Below are positions 35,471 through 47,759 of a stretch of DNA of 64,000 nt, one piece after another. Source of the DNA: Stenopsyche tienmushanensis (Eukaryota; Arthropoda; Insecta; Trichoptera; Stenopsychidae); NCBI GenBank assembly GCA_008973525.1, contig WACJ01000115.1, positions 558,001 through 622,000 on the forward strand. The letters are read 5' to 3'. Every line of letters starts with the position of its first letter. Position 1 is the first letter of the stretch. The notes below the pieces were generated by a model. That model was not told the origin of the DNA. It did no database searches and was given only the letters and a program-made list of their open reading frames with translations. The position numbers were made by a program, and so were the translations under genes.

Positions 35471-37837
35471 TTATATTCAATGTAGTGTACTATTAATAGC
35501 AGTTTAATAGCAAAAGCATAGTAAGTTTATTAGCAAAACAATTAAATTCTCCTCTGGCTCATATGTCAAATGTAAAATATAACTAAATTTGCTCTTTGTT
35601 CAAGTATTGCCGATTAGTTATAGATTGATAGTTGATGAACTGAAATGTAATGTCAGTGATTCATAATTGGTATTTTATTAACAGTATCAGATAAAGATGT
35701 TGTTAAATGCAGTCTATAACCAAAATAAATTATATATAAAATAAATGTATTGCTTTTTTATGGAACAATTTTAGATAAGTAATAGAAATAGCAATAGTAG
35801 TTATAGTCGTAGCCTTATTTTGAACGACCGAAATCTGGTATGTATTGCCTCAAACTGATGCGGCGCTAGTTACAAGCCTCTGGATCAATAATTTATATAG
35901 CAATGGTTTATAGCACTTCTCATTCAAATTGTTTCACTGTAATTTAAGGCTGGTGATATGATCAGTCAAATTGAATATTTTCTCACATAGTGGGAAATCT
36001 CTAAAACAAATTCGATCCAGAGAGGAAGGTAAAATAATACCGCGGACTTGTGTTATCCATACTCGGTTAACTATTTGAAAAGTGATAATTAACATCCTTG
36101 GAAACACTTAATTCATTGATTTGATTTTTAAGCTCATACTCTCATGGAAATAGCATTGAATCAATAATAAACCATGCTAGAAAAATTCGATCCCTTATAT
36201 TTCAAGGCATGAATTCTATGGCATATCTTTGAGTATGATGAAAATCCTTTGATTCTGCAGAAAACTGCTTGTGGCTGCATTATTATGATATGAGGTTTTA
36301 TATTTATATTTTCAGTTGGCACAAAAAATGTTAATACTAAAAAAATCTGGGATGAAATATTCATATGAAATATTTTTTCATATTCCACTTAAAAGCGCAT
36401 TTCTCGCAAGAGGTATTCGGGAGTAAGACTGCGGCTTATTGATTATACACTGTCTCGATATACGGCAGCTGAATTTCAAGAAGGAAAATTTGTACGGAAT
36501 AAAAGTATTACATTTTTCCACAAATAGAGACCAGAATATATATATAAAATATTCCTATTCCGAGAAATATTTTGATATTGGGGAATTATTGATCCATAAA
36601 AAATCAATTTTTCTTTTTCTTTTTTGGCAATAAACCATAGAGATGTTCTTACTAAGCTCGGATTCAAATGGTGTTTTTAAAATTATTTAACGATAAAAAT
36701 ATTTCTGTTACAAATAAAAATCTATAAAAATCAATTCGCCATATTGCCGTACATAGTAGTACCGATTGGATTTAAAATATTCTTCAAGCTACCGAACAGA
36801 TGGTATCGTTGTGGAAGCCGAATTCTCCTAAGTTAAACTTAAATTTTCAGCACCGAGTAAAGTCTGATCACATGAGGATCATAAAGTGATTCAAACGAAA
36901 GCCAAATAGTTAATCATTAACAATATCTGGACTATATTTATTCAGTCTATTTTGAATTCGTTTTTCGGATTATCTATAATAGATTTAAGTGTAAAAACAA
37001 ATCTATTAACGATTTTTTTTCTCTCTTCATTTGAAATCGTTTTTCGCAATTTCTCCCAAAAAAATCCTATGAACTTAACGATTCCAATATCTAAGCCCAA
37101 TTTAGCTATTTTGAATGATTTATGAGTTTGCAAGAAATTACTCCAATAATATGTAGTTTGACTTTTCTCAAAGGTTTCTAATTTTAATTTAATGTCAATA
37201 GCTATCGTATCATCTATCCAACAAATGTTCGATTAACATTTTTCAATTTTAGCAAGCTTTTCAATTTTTTCTGATGGTAGTAATGTTTTATCGGAAAATT
37301 TAAGGTTTAATTAGTACATTTTCAGTTTATTCTCGTTTCGACGGTGTCATGGATGAACTTCTCATTGTTTTCAGAGAGCTTTTATCAGTAAATTCACGCT
37401 ACAGTTTTCGAGCCAACGAATCTTGACATGAAATTGGAACCATTCTCTTATTTCGTATTAGAAACATTGCATTTTCGTCAGATAAAACATCTCCGAGATT
37501 TTTATTTCGAGATTATTTTAAAAAAATATGATATATTTAAATAACGTATTCACGTAACATTTAAGTATTTTACTTCATATTGAAAAATTCTGATTTTGAA
37601 AGACTAGTATGATGAAATTAAAGTCCCTTGGTTAATATTTTAACCCTCTTATTATAAATGTTAAAACAGCTAAAAATACCATTTATCTTAAAATTTTCAC
37701 GAATAATTTCAGCTATTTTTATTTTGTTCAACTAAAAATGAAAATTTAGTTACCAGGAATATATTATAATATTCAATAATTCGATATAAAAATTATGTAC
37801 TCGTAACTCTATCATCTTGAATTCAAATTTTCTGAGA
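35471..37837. other. AT-rich intergenic DNA
   Basis: No recognisable feature. The open frames at 36161-36388, 36439-36633, 36476-36667 and 36942-37133 overlap or are short and carry no motif. Confidence 0.5.
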
Positions 37838-37934
37838 ATGTGGCTGGCGACCACATTTTTAAAACATATATTCGCTATGAAAAAACATATAATCGTAGTT
37901 GGAAATAGTCCCATAAAAGGGATTGCTAAAAGCC
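37838..37934 (+). repeat. hairpin-bearing dispersed repeat, copy 2 of 2
   Basis: ATGTGGCTGGCGACCACATT, then TTTAAAACATATATTCGC, TATGAAAAAACA and GATTGCTAAAAGCCA, colinear with 21,462-21,551. The stem ATGTGG ... CCACAT is preserved although the loop differs. This copy lies in a 61-codon open frame (37817-38002), but the other copy has stops in that frame, so coding is not supported. Confidence 0.65.
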
Positions 37935-38294
37935 ACTCAAGTCAAGTAAGAAAAGCTACGATTTTTTATTTTATTTTTCAACTACTTTTCTCAAAGAACT
38001 AGCTTACATTTGAATGCCTTTGACTTTATCCCATATGTTCGTAATGATCTGATATTTTCCTTGCAACATTATATTTAAATTGTATATAAGAGTTTTTTAT
38101 GTCAATCGTGAAAGACGAATCTTACAAATATATTGGATTTGTAAACGAATGTATGTCCAGATTTTTAGTTATTAAAAACTGACATATTTCTCCATTTATA
38201 CTCCAGAATGACTTAAGCATCCTGAAGTAGGATAGTCAATATGTCTGGGTACAATGAGACAAACGAAAATAATATTATTCGCATTCCAATTCGC

Positions 38295-38686
38295 TTAAGG
38301 GAGGAAACCACATTAGACGGTTTAAAAAACTATTCAAAAATATGTTTTGAACGTTTCATAACAAAATTCTGATTTATTCCAGGTTCAGTCCTTGGAGTCT
38401 ATTTTTTTTAAATTTAGTTTCAGGTCCAGTCAAAGGTCCAGTTCCTTGGAGTTCTATTTTTTCAAACGTTTCAAAATTTTCTCAAAAACACTTGGACCTT
38501 CCAAGGGAAGCACCTTATAAATCGAGTATTTCCGGCGAAAATAGCTCAAAAAAAATTTGAAATATATTTCAATATATTATTAAAACATTATCTAAGTTTC
38601 AAAACAATCTAATTATTCCTTCCCTGTTATAAAAATTACGAACAACGCTAAAAAATCAGCCTCCTAATGTGGTTTCTCCCCTTTAG
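38295..38686. mobile_element. TTAA-flanked MITE, family 2, copy 2
   Basis: Left end TTAAGGGAGGAAACCACATT; right end, reverse-complemented, CTAAAGGGGAGAAACCACAT, with the right TTAA decayed to TTAG. The body matches the 28.9-kb copy but is about 200 bp shorter and carries an internal duplication: a CAGTCCTTGGAG / CAGTTCCTTGGAGTTCTATT block occurs twice (about 38,386 and 38,438). Confidence 0.75.
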
Positions 38687-38729
38687 AAAGCGAAAAATTG
38701 TAATTTTTTTTAATATATAACAACACATT

Positions 38730-39306
38730 TTACGCGTTGATACATATTGATGTATATACGTAATATGAATGTTGGATTCGTCGTAAATTTCGCCTTATTT
38801 TTTGCAGTAATGTCACGAAGTCTTTGTTTTTTCTAGTCATTGAAGGAGCACCATCTGTAGCTGGGAAAGTTAATTTTGACAGGTGTAAATTGTATTTTTG
38901 CAGAAGTTCATAAACACAATAAAATATATTTAGCCCTGTAGTTGTACTACGCATCAGTACCAGTTCCAATAATTCTTAAAAATATTTAAACCTGTATCAA
39001 AAGCACGAATAAAGACTATGACGATTTGAGCTGCTCCCTCAATATTCATAACTTTGTCAGAGGCAATGGAAAATCCTTCGAAACTAGATCACTTTGCTTT
39101 TATCTGTTAATTTAATTAGTGGCCAAAACAGTAACTCTTTCTGCAACTGTATCTCGAGACAAAGAGATTTCTTGAATTGGCTTCACATTTCTCCGATAAA
39201 CAATTTCTGCAGCTTCAATTAGATATTCTTGTGTATGTTTTGTTGGCTGAACCGCAAAAATATTCGTTATGGTTAACATGTAGTCCACGGGCCGCGAATA
39301 TAACAC
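38730..39306 (-). pseudogene. hAT transposase relic (ZBED/GTF2IRD2-like)
   Basis: The reverse strand reads AEIVYRRNVKPIQEISLSRD followed by TVAERVTVLATN (family IPLSxxTVxRRI), a broken middle, then LVLMRSTTTGLNIFYCVYEL, LQKYNLHLSKLTFPATDGAP and SMTRKNKDFVTLLQK. This is the TTTGxDIF ... VTTDGAPSMxGxxxGF catalytic region of ZBED5/GTF2IRD2-type hAT transposases, with the aspartate of TDGAP still present. The segment between the two preserved parts is full of stops, and the C-terminal dimerisation region is missing. Confidence 0.85.
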
Positions 39307-39319
39307 TATATGTATACAT

Positions 39320-39420
39320 CAGGGCTGTTAAACTCAAAAACTAACATGGGCCAAGTTTTAAAAAAATAAATTTAGGCAAGCCGCAAAAAATAAATTTAAA
39401 AAAAAAATCGAATTTTCTTA
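39320..39420 (+). mobile_element. hAT-like terminal fragment
   Basis: CAGGGCTGTTAAACTC followed by GGGCCAAG and GCAAGCCGC words resembles a hAT 5' end with subterminal GGGCC motifs. It points away from the hAT transposase at 38.7-39.3 kb, and no matching right end was found. Confidence 0.4.
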
Positions 39421-39428
39421 GAAATGTA

Positions 39429-39445
39429 TGTGTGTGTGTGTGTGT
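39429..39445. repeat. (TG)n microsatellite
   Basis: About 8 uninterrupted TG units. Confidence 0.9.
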
Positions 39446-40540
39446 ATCGTAGCATAAAGCAACCATTAGATCAATAGTGCCCCTATTTTATTATATAATA
39501 CACAAACATTACTTAATATTGTAGCTAACCATTACCGTCAAAAAACGGAATAAACCAATATATAAAATCGGCTTTTCTTAGAAGCTAAGAAATTTCACTT
39601 CTACCTCCGAAAAGCCTCAAGCATATTTCTTTATAAACAAGCCGAATTTCCATTATACGAAAAACCCTTTTAGCGCTAAATATTTTTTAAAACATTCATA
39701 TTTTGCAAGCGTGTATTTAAATATAAAACATCAAGGACGCAATTTTCCCAGGGGTCGGTTGTATCAACTGGTTGGCTTTTTGCAGCAATATTTACTTGGG
39801 GAACAAAAGAGTTGTTTCGAAAACAAGCAGATCGTTATAATTTGAGAATAATCGTTGAGTGGAACGTGACAAGAGAATAAATAGGGCTATAAAATAAAAT
39901 AAGCGAAGCAGAGCTGTCGCTACTTTGTGCCCCAATATGTGTTTATGGGCCGCGCCCGGGGCTTCGCTTCTCTAACAAATGCGGAATGAGCGCCACTGTA
40001 ATAAAAGGCAACAAGGAAGCAAGTACAGACACCTGGCCACGGATCCGTTTTAGGATGGGCACCATTCCTCATTTAGTATTCCTTATGTTTTACCGTTATT
40101 ATACCACGTACGACTATTCAAAGTATTATTCACTTCAACGGTATTTACTTTGTGAATATCTTCCGCCCGACCTTCGTCTTAGCTGGGGTGGAATTCGTGC
40201 ACACTGGGAGACCCAAAGGGGGTGTTTTCGCAATGCAGACACTCAGGGCGATTCGATTAAGAAGCTCGTTCACACAAAAACACTAATTATTCTACATACA
40301 TATTCACCGGATCGACCTATTGGTATCCTGCGAGCATTTCATTATTGAAGTTTTTTTAATAACATTATCATCGTTATAATATAATAACCAAAAATATAAA
40401 TTCTCATTTATTGATATGGCTCACAACTATGCCATCCAAATCATGCATCTCTATTTCGTCAAATACTCGATTTTAACTTTCGATTCGTTAAAATATAGAA
40501 CTACTATGGCGAAATCATATTATTTTTTAATTTCACATAC
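39446..40540. other. intergenic; unassigned 120-codon open frame inside
   Basis: 39,986-40,348 (+) is open for 120 codons in a locally GC-richer stretch that starts after a GGGCCGCGCCCGGGGC patch (39,948-39,963). The product (MSATVIKGNKEASTD...) has no recognisable domain. It may be part of a degraded element. Confidence 0.3.
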
Positions 40541-40600
40541 CAGGGGTCGGCAAACTTATGCACCAAATATGAGCAGCACAAAAAATATAATATAAATTTA
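40541..40600 (+). mobile_element. hAT-like terminal fragment
   Basis: CAGGGGTCGGCAAACTTATG is typical of hAT-family 5' ends. Neither a right end nor a target duplication was found. Confidence 0.35.
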
Positions 40601-40734
40601 TTTTTGTACACAATGATGTACATATTTAAATTAATTGAGTACATTTCATAATTTATTAAATTAAAATTATAGATGTATATAATTTTGATATTATATAAAT
40701 TTTTGGATCTAAACTTGCAAAATCATTGCAAGCC

Positions 40735-40804
40735 AGTCTCGGTTTTCTCGGTTTCCCGGGACTTTCCGGATTTTTTGCTATTTAGAGTCCCGGGACTTGA
40801 GACT
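40735..40804. repeat. small foldback with CCCGGGACT arms
   Basis: AGTCTC ... CCCGGGACT at 40,735-40,763 is answered by AGTCCCGGG ... GAGACT ending at 40,804. Repeated CCCGGGA words are typical of hAT subterminal regions, so this may be a solo hAT end. Confidence 0.6.
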
Positions 40805-40828
40805 TTGTGATTTAAAATACGCATAATA

Positions 40829-41633
40829 TGTTCTTCTTCTCCTCGTGGTGGCGCACGTAGTCCTATGAGAGAGCCCCAGCTACCGACAACGCTTGTCGCC
40901 ATTTTCGTCTGTCCTGGGTCTCTATTTGTCTTGGGTCTTTTTCTATTTGACTAGCCCAGCGTAGCCGAGGTCTCTCGACGAGTCTAATGCCACTTGGTTG
41001 GGAGTCCATGATAACTCGGGGAACTCGGTGTGACGGCATCCGTACCACATGACCTGCCCAATGGAGACGGCGGCGAAGGACGAAGCTAGTAATAGTCACT
41101 TCGCCGTACATGTCCATGACCTCGCGATTGGACCTCATGGTTTCAGTACCTGAAGTTTTATCCCGGAGAGGTCCGAAAATTTCTCACAAAACTTTCCTCT
41201 CGAGGCGCATCGCATCCCGAGCGGTCATGGTCCATGTTTCACCCCCGTAAGCCACTATCGGCCTAATCAATGGTTTATATATTTTAATTTTAGTTTTAGC
41301 CGATAGTGATTTGTTTCCCAATATATTCTTCAGACCATGGTAGCACCGATTGCCTATCAAATCCTGGAGGTTATTTCATTGCACGTCAAGTTCTTCTCAG
41401 CGAGGATGGATTCTAGATATTTAAAATCCCTTTCAATATTTTTGTTATTGTCACTCACGGAGATACAACCTTCAGTATTCCCTCTCGAAACCGTTATTAA
41501 TTTAGTCTTCTCATAATTGATTTACATACCAAAGGTGGCAGCAGCCCCGTCGATAGACGTAAGCTCCGCCAAAGCTTCCGACCTCGATTTCGCCACGACG
41601 TCGGTGTCGTCCGCAAAGTTTTACGAAGAAAAA
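40829..41633 (-). pseudogene. non-LTR retrotransposon reverse transcriptase C-terminal part
   Basis: The reverse strand begins within the catalytic box, ADDTDVVAKSRSEALAEL, and continues with YEKTKLITVSRG (family NxxKTKxM), DFKYLESILAE (YLGSxL), IRPIVAYGGETWTMTARD (family LxYGxETWTxT) and a final open frame 41138-40863 with RRRLHWAGHVVRMPSHRVPR and RPRLRWASQIEKDPRQI. This is the C-terminal tail of LINEs of the general type at 8.2 kb, but clearly of another lineage. The ADD is intact, and truncation falls immediately upstream of it. The 3' end probably reaches about 40,829, where a GAGGAGAAGAAGAA tail precedes AT-rich DNA. Several frameshifts are present. Confidence 0.87.
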
Positions 41634-42029
41634 ATAAATGTAATTTCCAATATAAAAGTCTTAAAAGAAGTGAATGCTCGCTTAAGCCTGAAAATGAATG
41701 AGTGGGTGAATATAAAAAATACAAGATATTTTAATATTATAGCATATTCTGAAAACGATATATTTAATCTAGAACTTGTTTAAAGTTTGTTAAAAGTTTG
41801 CATTTTGGGAAAATGTGATTTTTTAAAAATTCGTAACATTTTTGAATGTCGCTTGAGTGAATTTGAAAATGTTTTTGAACGTGAAATCAACACTAGATTT
41901 AAGATAAAACATGACACTGTGTTTGTTATGAGACTGAACATCAAGAAGGCCATAATAGCAACTTTTTAACATATGATATCCATAGATGTCCAGAGATAGC
42001 TAACAGTTGATGCAAGTGGCAAAATGTTA
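41634..42029. other. intergenic, weak open frames
   Basis: The forward frames 41517-41783 (its 5' part is antisense to the LINE) and 41787-41969 (60 codons) have no recognised motif. They could be the decayed upstream part of the MULE fragment that follows. Confidence 0.35.
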
Positions 42030-42460
42030 TAGCTCTTAGAACGAAGCCCGAAGCGCACTCTTCTCTATTGCACCCTGTCGTTCAGAAAGAAATTCTTCCA
42101 ATACATGAAAATATATTGAAAGATGCATTACTGGCGAGATGTTTAGGTGATCACACAAAATGCAAACGAAAATTTCAACTCAACCATTTTGCGATTGGCT
42201 CCAAAGCATCTGCATTCTGACCTAAAAGTATTCAAAACTATGATATATTTTAGCTATTGCCTTATTTAATGCCAATAATTTAATACTTATAATTATAATG
42301 AACGAGCTGAAAGTAGTAAAAATTGGCTTGTCGGAAAGTAAGTGAAATTGGCTTACAGAGCTTTAATTATTCACGACAAATGAATGCAGCGCAACGGAGA
42401 CCAAAGAAGCTCGGGAAGCTCAAAAAAAGAAGATGCAATCTCAAAATTATGGATAAAGAG
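42030..42460 (+). pseudogene. Mutator-like (MULE) transposase fragment, copy 3 (C-terminal)
   Basis: The forward strand reads HPVVQKEILPIHENILKDAL then LARCLGDHTKCKRKFQLN (family LLxRCLxGHTQNxNESxN), LAPKHLHSDLKVFKTMIYFS (family LAPKxxxxGLxxVxxAVYxA), NWLVGK, and a tail readable as TETKEAREAQKKKMQSQNYG (family KEARxxQKxxK). Frameshifts and stops occur throughout. The conserved NES of TQNxNES is replaced, and the catalytic GDGDS region is absent. This is a fragment of the same protein family as at 5.1 and 17.7 kb, retaining the end. Confidence 0.78.
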
Positions 42461-44440
42461 TAGAAGAAAGGTATTACTAAGTAGGTATACTATATAGTGC
42501 TAAAATAGCTGATTAACCGCTAGATAGTTTATACTATTTATTATTGTCTTAAATATCTTGTTTTCGATCATTTTATTTTCAAATGCGTTTTTTTTTGCGT
42601 AAAACGCGTAAAATAATTTTTTTCAGCTTTCGGGGACACAAACTCAAAAAGTTTCAAGTAGCCGAATATGTATGACTGAATTTGTAACTGAATCATTAAA
42701 TATCATTTAAATTAGATTTTATAGAATTTAACTTTCAATAATTGAAAAATTTCAACTTTTTTCTCATTTATAAAGCATCAGAAGGTCGTTGCTTTTTGAA
42801 GAAGTTTTATTGGCGCGTAAATTCTACGTAGTCTGAGTTTGAATCCTAGCTTTTATTATAATATATTAATTTATATATAATAACAGTATTTTCTTCTCAC
42901 AGAATTAGTATATTAAGTCTTTCATAATGTAGAAGCTTTAAGCTACAACAAAAACCACTGAAATGTCAGAAATTGCAGTCTTTGTTCTTGTGAACATATA
43001 ATGTTGTTATATAAATTCTCCTCGCGGCTTTTGTGGCCTTATAAAACCACTTCTCGGCAAAGATAATGAATAGAATAATATTGTTTATATTAAACATGCT
43101 TCCTTGCGTTTAAATTTAATCATAGCGATTAGAGTTTTTGTTCTTAAATGGAAAAAATACGTATTTTTAAAATACAATGTACATCGTCGCCAGAAAATGA
43201 TATGAAATTTTGAAGGAAGTCTGATTTTTCGAAAGCTCATGATCGTGAAGCTAAACTATAATTTTGTCCTTTTACAATTAAGCATAATAAATGCAAATTT
43301 AAAATCTGCCATTATGTATTATAAATTGGTATGCTCTACATAAGAGAGAAAGAAACAAATTTTGTGTATAAGATTAAAGTTTGCATATAAATATTATTAT
43401 CTTAGTATGTAACTGAAATAAAACGACTAGAAATATGGTTAACATTTAAATTTTAATAACATTAATTCATACTGTTTAAAAAAACACGACTAAACGTTTT
43501 TATAGTGGTTTAAATCCTGAAATCTTACTGTAAAGGTTCGGATTCAAATTCAGATTATGGAGGAAAAAAAATCATCATACGTCGTAAATATGAATATTTC
43601 TGATCGATTGTCTCGATCCAGGTTTATCCTGATTTGAAAAAGCAAATACTGAGGTGATTAATAAAGTTGCGAAAGAGCGCCCGCGAGTGAGCGATTTAAT
43701 TTGCAATTATTATTGAATTCCTATCTAAATAATCTTATCCTTACTTTGCCATGTGTGGAAGACAAATAGAAAATCCCCACATGAAAAATCCTTTCCCTAG
43801 GGGAGATTGCCTTCATCCAAGATATGGGATATGACATATTCAATTAAAAAACATATGAGTAGAATCGGGCATCCTAGCTCTCTTTTGAGTTAAAATATCA
43901 AATGTTTTTCTGTTTTGGCTTAAAACTATAAACAACCTATTCAACATCGTATTCTAATTAATCTTTCAATCGTCATGAAATGTAGGTATAATCTATTAAA
44001 ATCGCTATTGTATTTTTAATTTCTTACCTTGGCCGAAACGAATTCATAGTTTATGCTATTTATATTCGGGATTAAAGAATAGCATGTAATCAGTGGTTGC
44101 GAAGTGATGCGACGAAGAAACATAGACATCGAATGGAATAGAGTGATTTATTTAAAATAATATAAATATACAATAAAGAAATAAAGAATTAAGGAGAGAA
44201 ATTTGCAATTATTTGGCGGACGATAGAATTTATAGGTTTTAAATTAAAATAACAAAATTGATGTGACATCAACAATACAAATAACAAAAGTCATATCTAA
44301 AACCCTAAACAAAACATCCAAACAGAATGCATTTTGGCAGAAACGCATTCATATGTGGTGCAGCATTTAAAAAATGGAAGCGTTTGAATTTGCATCAAAA
44401 ATATTCGTACACATTTTATTTTATATAATAAAAATTGATT
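42461..44440. other. AT-rich intergenic DNA
   Basis: No recognisable gene. 42,575-42,610 has TTTTCAAATGCGTTTTTTTT, a relative of the ACTTTAAACGCGTTTTTC motif near the other MULE copy. 43,660-43,700 and 43,780-43,830 are small GC-richer patches. Confidence 0.45.
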
Positions 44441-44526
44441 TCTGAAATTTCTCGAGAAATGAGAATTCTCGATTTTGCATATTTTTCGAGAAATCCTCGA
44501 GAAATAATTCTCGAGAAGAAACACTG
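44441..44526. repeat. CTCGAG palindrome cluster, probable hAT-like subterminal end
   Basis: Five TTCTCGAGAA-like words lie in 86 bp, including perfect palindromes TTTCTCGAGAAA (44,448-44,459), GAGAATTCTC and TTCTCGAGAA. Read on the other strand, the block starts CAGTGTTTCTTCTCGAG, a hAT-style terminus followed by iterated subterminal motifs. The spacing of GAA/TTC could instead suggest heat-shock-element-like sites, but no gene is nearby. Confidence 0.55.
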
Positions 44527-45429
44527 TATTGGTATAATTTTCAAATTTTGACACATTTTTTCAAAAGTCATTTTCCATCGATTTCCTTCTTCATTTAATT
44601 GCTTGCTCCAAAATTTTATTTTGCAGTGCGAAAACACAGATTATCTAGCTAAGCAGTCCTCGCATCGCAGTACACAAAAGCGACATTTTCATTATAACCA
44701 ACGGTGTCAGTGAATTGCATAGATGATTCGTTTTGTTTACATTAATTAAATGCATTAATGACACCAGGTCGCATAATCATGACGATATTCGCATAATTAC
44801 TATCATGTTGCAAATGATGCTCGTTAACAGTGCAAATAGTTGGGAAAAACTGTCAATCAAATGAAAATTATAAAATAAAGAAGGCAATTGATTGTTGTTC
44901 TGAAAATCACATTTCACAGAATATTTTAAAATTACTGCAATACGTTTATTAGAATCAAACATCGCACACAGTAACAGATTATAGCAATTTTTACACGCCA
45001 GAATTTTTTTTTACATAAGGTTGAAATTTCTGTTTGCCACCTTTTGAAAAAAGACAAAATTCTTTGTTCAAAAAAATTATATACAATAGTTCACTATATA
45101 ATTCAGTTTGCTAGCTTTTATTCGTAATATCAATGTATTTATACTAAAAAAAAAATATTTTATTGTGAGTCTTTGAAAATATTTTTTTTCATTTTCTAAA
45201 TGGATTCATTCATTGAAGTAAATGCATTGTAACATTGAAGAGAAAGACAATTTTAATGTCATGTATTGATGAAATGTATCTGATGCAGGGCATCGCGTCG
45301 GCAAGCAATATTTTTATAAACAGATGCGAAATTGCTTTCAGAAATGTCTTTTGTGGATATAAAAAAGAATATAAAGATGCTATCCTACAAATAAAAGTTA
45401 TTATCATATGGCTCTGATAGATGAAATTT
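44527..45429. other. AT-rich intergenic DNA
   Basis: No recognisable feature. The short open frames at 44777-44962, 45210-45407 (-) and 45235-45417 (+) overlap on both strands and have no motif. Confidence 0.5.
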
Positions 45430-46045
45430 AATTATTTAGTTAGTTTAATCTGTCGGAAGCGTTTCTTAATTCCAACTGCAACTTTAGTTCTTCAATTTAT
45501 CAAATCGATAATTAATGATGTAATGGCATTTAAATGGCTAAATTTCATATCCCTATTACTTTCTTCACTAAGTAAAATATTCGAAAAACATATTCTAAAT
45601 AGACTGGACGAACTCAGTATAAATATTATTAATGATGAACAATTCGGTTTTCATAGGAACTACTCTACGGCCCAACAGTCGACCAGACTGACCGAATATG
45701 TTTCTAAAAATTTTAACACGAAAAGAAGTACCGATGTGGTACCACTCGATATCGAAAAGGCATTCGACACTGTTTGGCACCGCGATCTGATTCATAAAAT
45801 GATATCCCTTAAATTTCCAAATTAATTAAACAGAGCAACGTCAACTCCCCAATCTGTTTCAGCGGGAGTTCCTCAAGGCGGACTTATTTTAGGACCTTTT
45901 TTTGCAGGATATACCAACACCATCTTCATCAAACGTCACACCCTACACTGATGATACTACATGTTATATGAGCTCTCGGAGTTAGAAGTTAATTGTTGAA
46001 AATCTCCGACGATCGCTAAAAGCATCAGTTAAATATTTTTGATTT
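45430..46045 (+). pseudogene. Jockey-type LINE reverse transcriptase core
   Basis: The forward frame 45421-45825 gives LLSSLSKIFEKHILNRLDEL, then INDEQFGFHRNYSTAQQSTR (family QFGFRxxHSTxxQ), then TDVVPLDIEKAFDTVWHRDL, the RT motif with the first catalytic aspartate (DIEKAFDTVW). After a stop it continues SAGVPQGGLILGPF (family GVPQGSxLxPxLF) and, in another frame, SNVTPYTDDTTCYM. Here the catalytic YADD is YTDD: both aspartates remain but the alanine is changed. VENLRRSLKASVKYF follows and homology then ends. Both the 5' endonuclease and the 3' thumb/tail are missing. Confidence 0.9.
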
Positions 46046-47759
46046 TAAATAAGAGTCTGTTAATTATTAGTCAAATTGTTTTACATCGATATTCAAATTT
46101 ATGAATCAAGGAGGCGACAAAGATAAAGGATAAAAAGGTCAGCAACATGACATTTAGTAAGTTTATCATAATGGATTCGGAAATCATTGTCTCTAAAGAT
46201 CCAAAGCAGACATAGACATTGATCTATTACAAATCTAATATTTTTCCTCGTGATTTTTTTAAAACTCCATTATCCATCGTTACTATTAGCTTCCTCGGCA
46301 ATTCATTCATGATTTATTTTAGTTTCTTACGCTAAAATATCACTCTAGATGCTATCGATTTTCAAGCCCGAGAAAGCCCTTATTGTATATGAATAGAAGC
46401 TTTCTAACGGAACAAAAAATTGAGTGGCGCCTGTAGTTGAAAGCCGGGTTCGAAGGATGAAACGCTTAATAAAGGGTCAAGGCTAATAAAATACATTTAA
46501 AAGATATGGAGGATTCGTCCACAATAGTCATCGTAAAAATTGTTTAAGTATTATTTATTAGCAAGATTTATTAATAAGTCTTGAAGTTCCACATCCGTTA
46601 TCGGATTTATTGATTAGGACGGATGGTTAGGTTTATGTTGGGATAAAGGATGTTCATATAATAGATTTCTATTGCCTTCCATATATAAATATACTACTTA
46701 AGAGATGAGGATAGATTATGAGATTTACCATTTTACAGTCAGTTAGTATCTGTTCGCGATTCAAGAAGCATATAATTTTTCTAAAAATGTATTATTTATC
46801 TTACGAGTGGAAAAGGTTGAATTATTCTATAATATAACATATTCATAAAAAATGTCAAAACCAACGATCGATAGAGAACATTTGTATAATACTGCTTTTG
46901 TTCGAATAGAGGATGAACAGCGAAAAAAAAGTGACTTTTTAAGAAGTTGGTTCTGTATTACAATCTTACGTTAAAAAATCAATAGCTTTTTTGGAGTCAG
47001 ATATCTGTACCCAATCCTAACATTAAAACATTCAATGAATGACAACAACTGAAAAAAATACTAGCTATGATTTAATGTTTCAATCGTTCAGCTTAAAATT
47101 GTAATTTATATCTTGTTTTAATCATGCCCTAGAGACACGGTAAATGCTTAAGGTCGATTTACAAGAAAAGCCTCCTATGTGCTAAAGTTTCACAACAGCC
47201 AAATGTATTTCTCGTCGACTTCTGTGTAAACATGTCTCTGTGAAATTCCTGATGGATTTCCGTATCAACAAGTCTGCGAAATTATTTTTTCCCTCGTCGA
47301 AATTAAAGCTGACGTATTTTAGAATTTCCTTTAATTCGCCCAAATGTTGATGATTTGAGAGTTTAATTCATTTTTGAAAATACAATTGGATAATTTCGAA
47401 AAAATCAACATTAGATTAGTCGTAAAACAAAATAAATCACCAATTTTCGACGTTGGATTTCAAAAAAATCGTCAAGCTTTTCTTGCACTTGCATGATTAC
47501 TTATTTGCTATCGACATGAACTTGAGTGATTCATGCTATCAGTATATCGACATTGCGCCCTATAAATATATCAAATTGCTAGCAAACAAAAGATTGCATG
47601 TTGCGGATTAAGGTTCAACTATCCAATTTGGCATTTATCACTGTCTAACTAGATTTATTGCTTAAATATTTCAAAATACTACTATGTAATGCAACTTTTG
47701 GTAAACTATGCTGAGAATTTCATAGTGAAAATAGTGGAAAAACACTCGAAAACCCGTCC
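46046..47759. other. AT-rich intergenic DNA
   Basis: No recognisable gene. 46,420-46,480 is a short GC-richer patch with a GGGTTCGAA word that was checked as a tRNA-type B box and rejected. Confidence 0.45.

Noticed and set aside
35471..37837. Host gene in the long AT-rich stretch
   Set aside because: Only short overlapping frames without motifs; nothing protein-like on either strand.
44441..44526. Heat-shock-element promoter
   Set aside because: GAA/TTC words are present, but no gene or promoter context lies nearby, and the CAGTG-ended repeat arrangement fits a hAT end better.
46430..46470. tRNA gene or tRNA-derived SINE at the GGGTTCGAA word
   Set aside because: The bases around it do not form a T-arm stem, and no A box, acceptor stem or anticodon arm could be placed.
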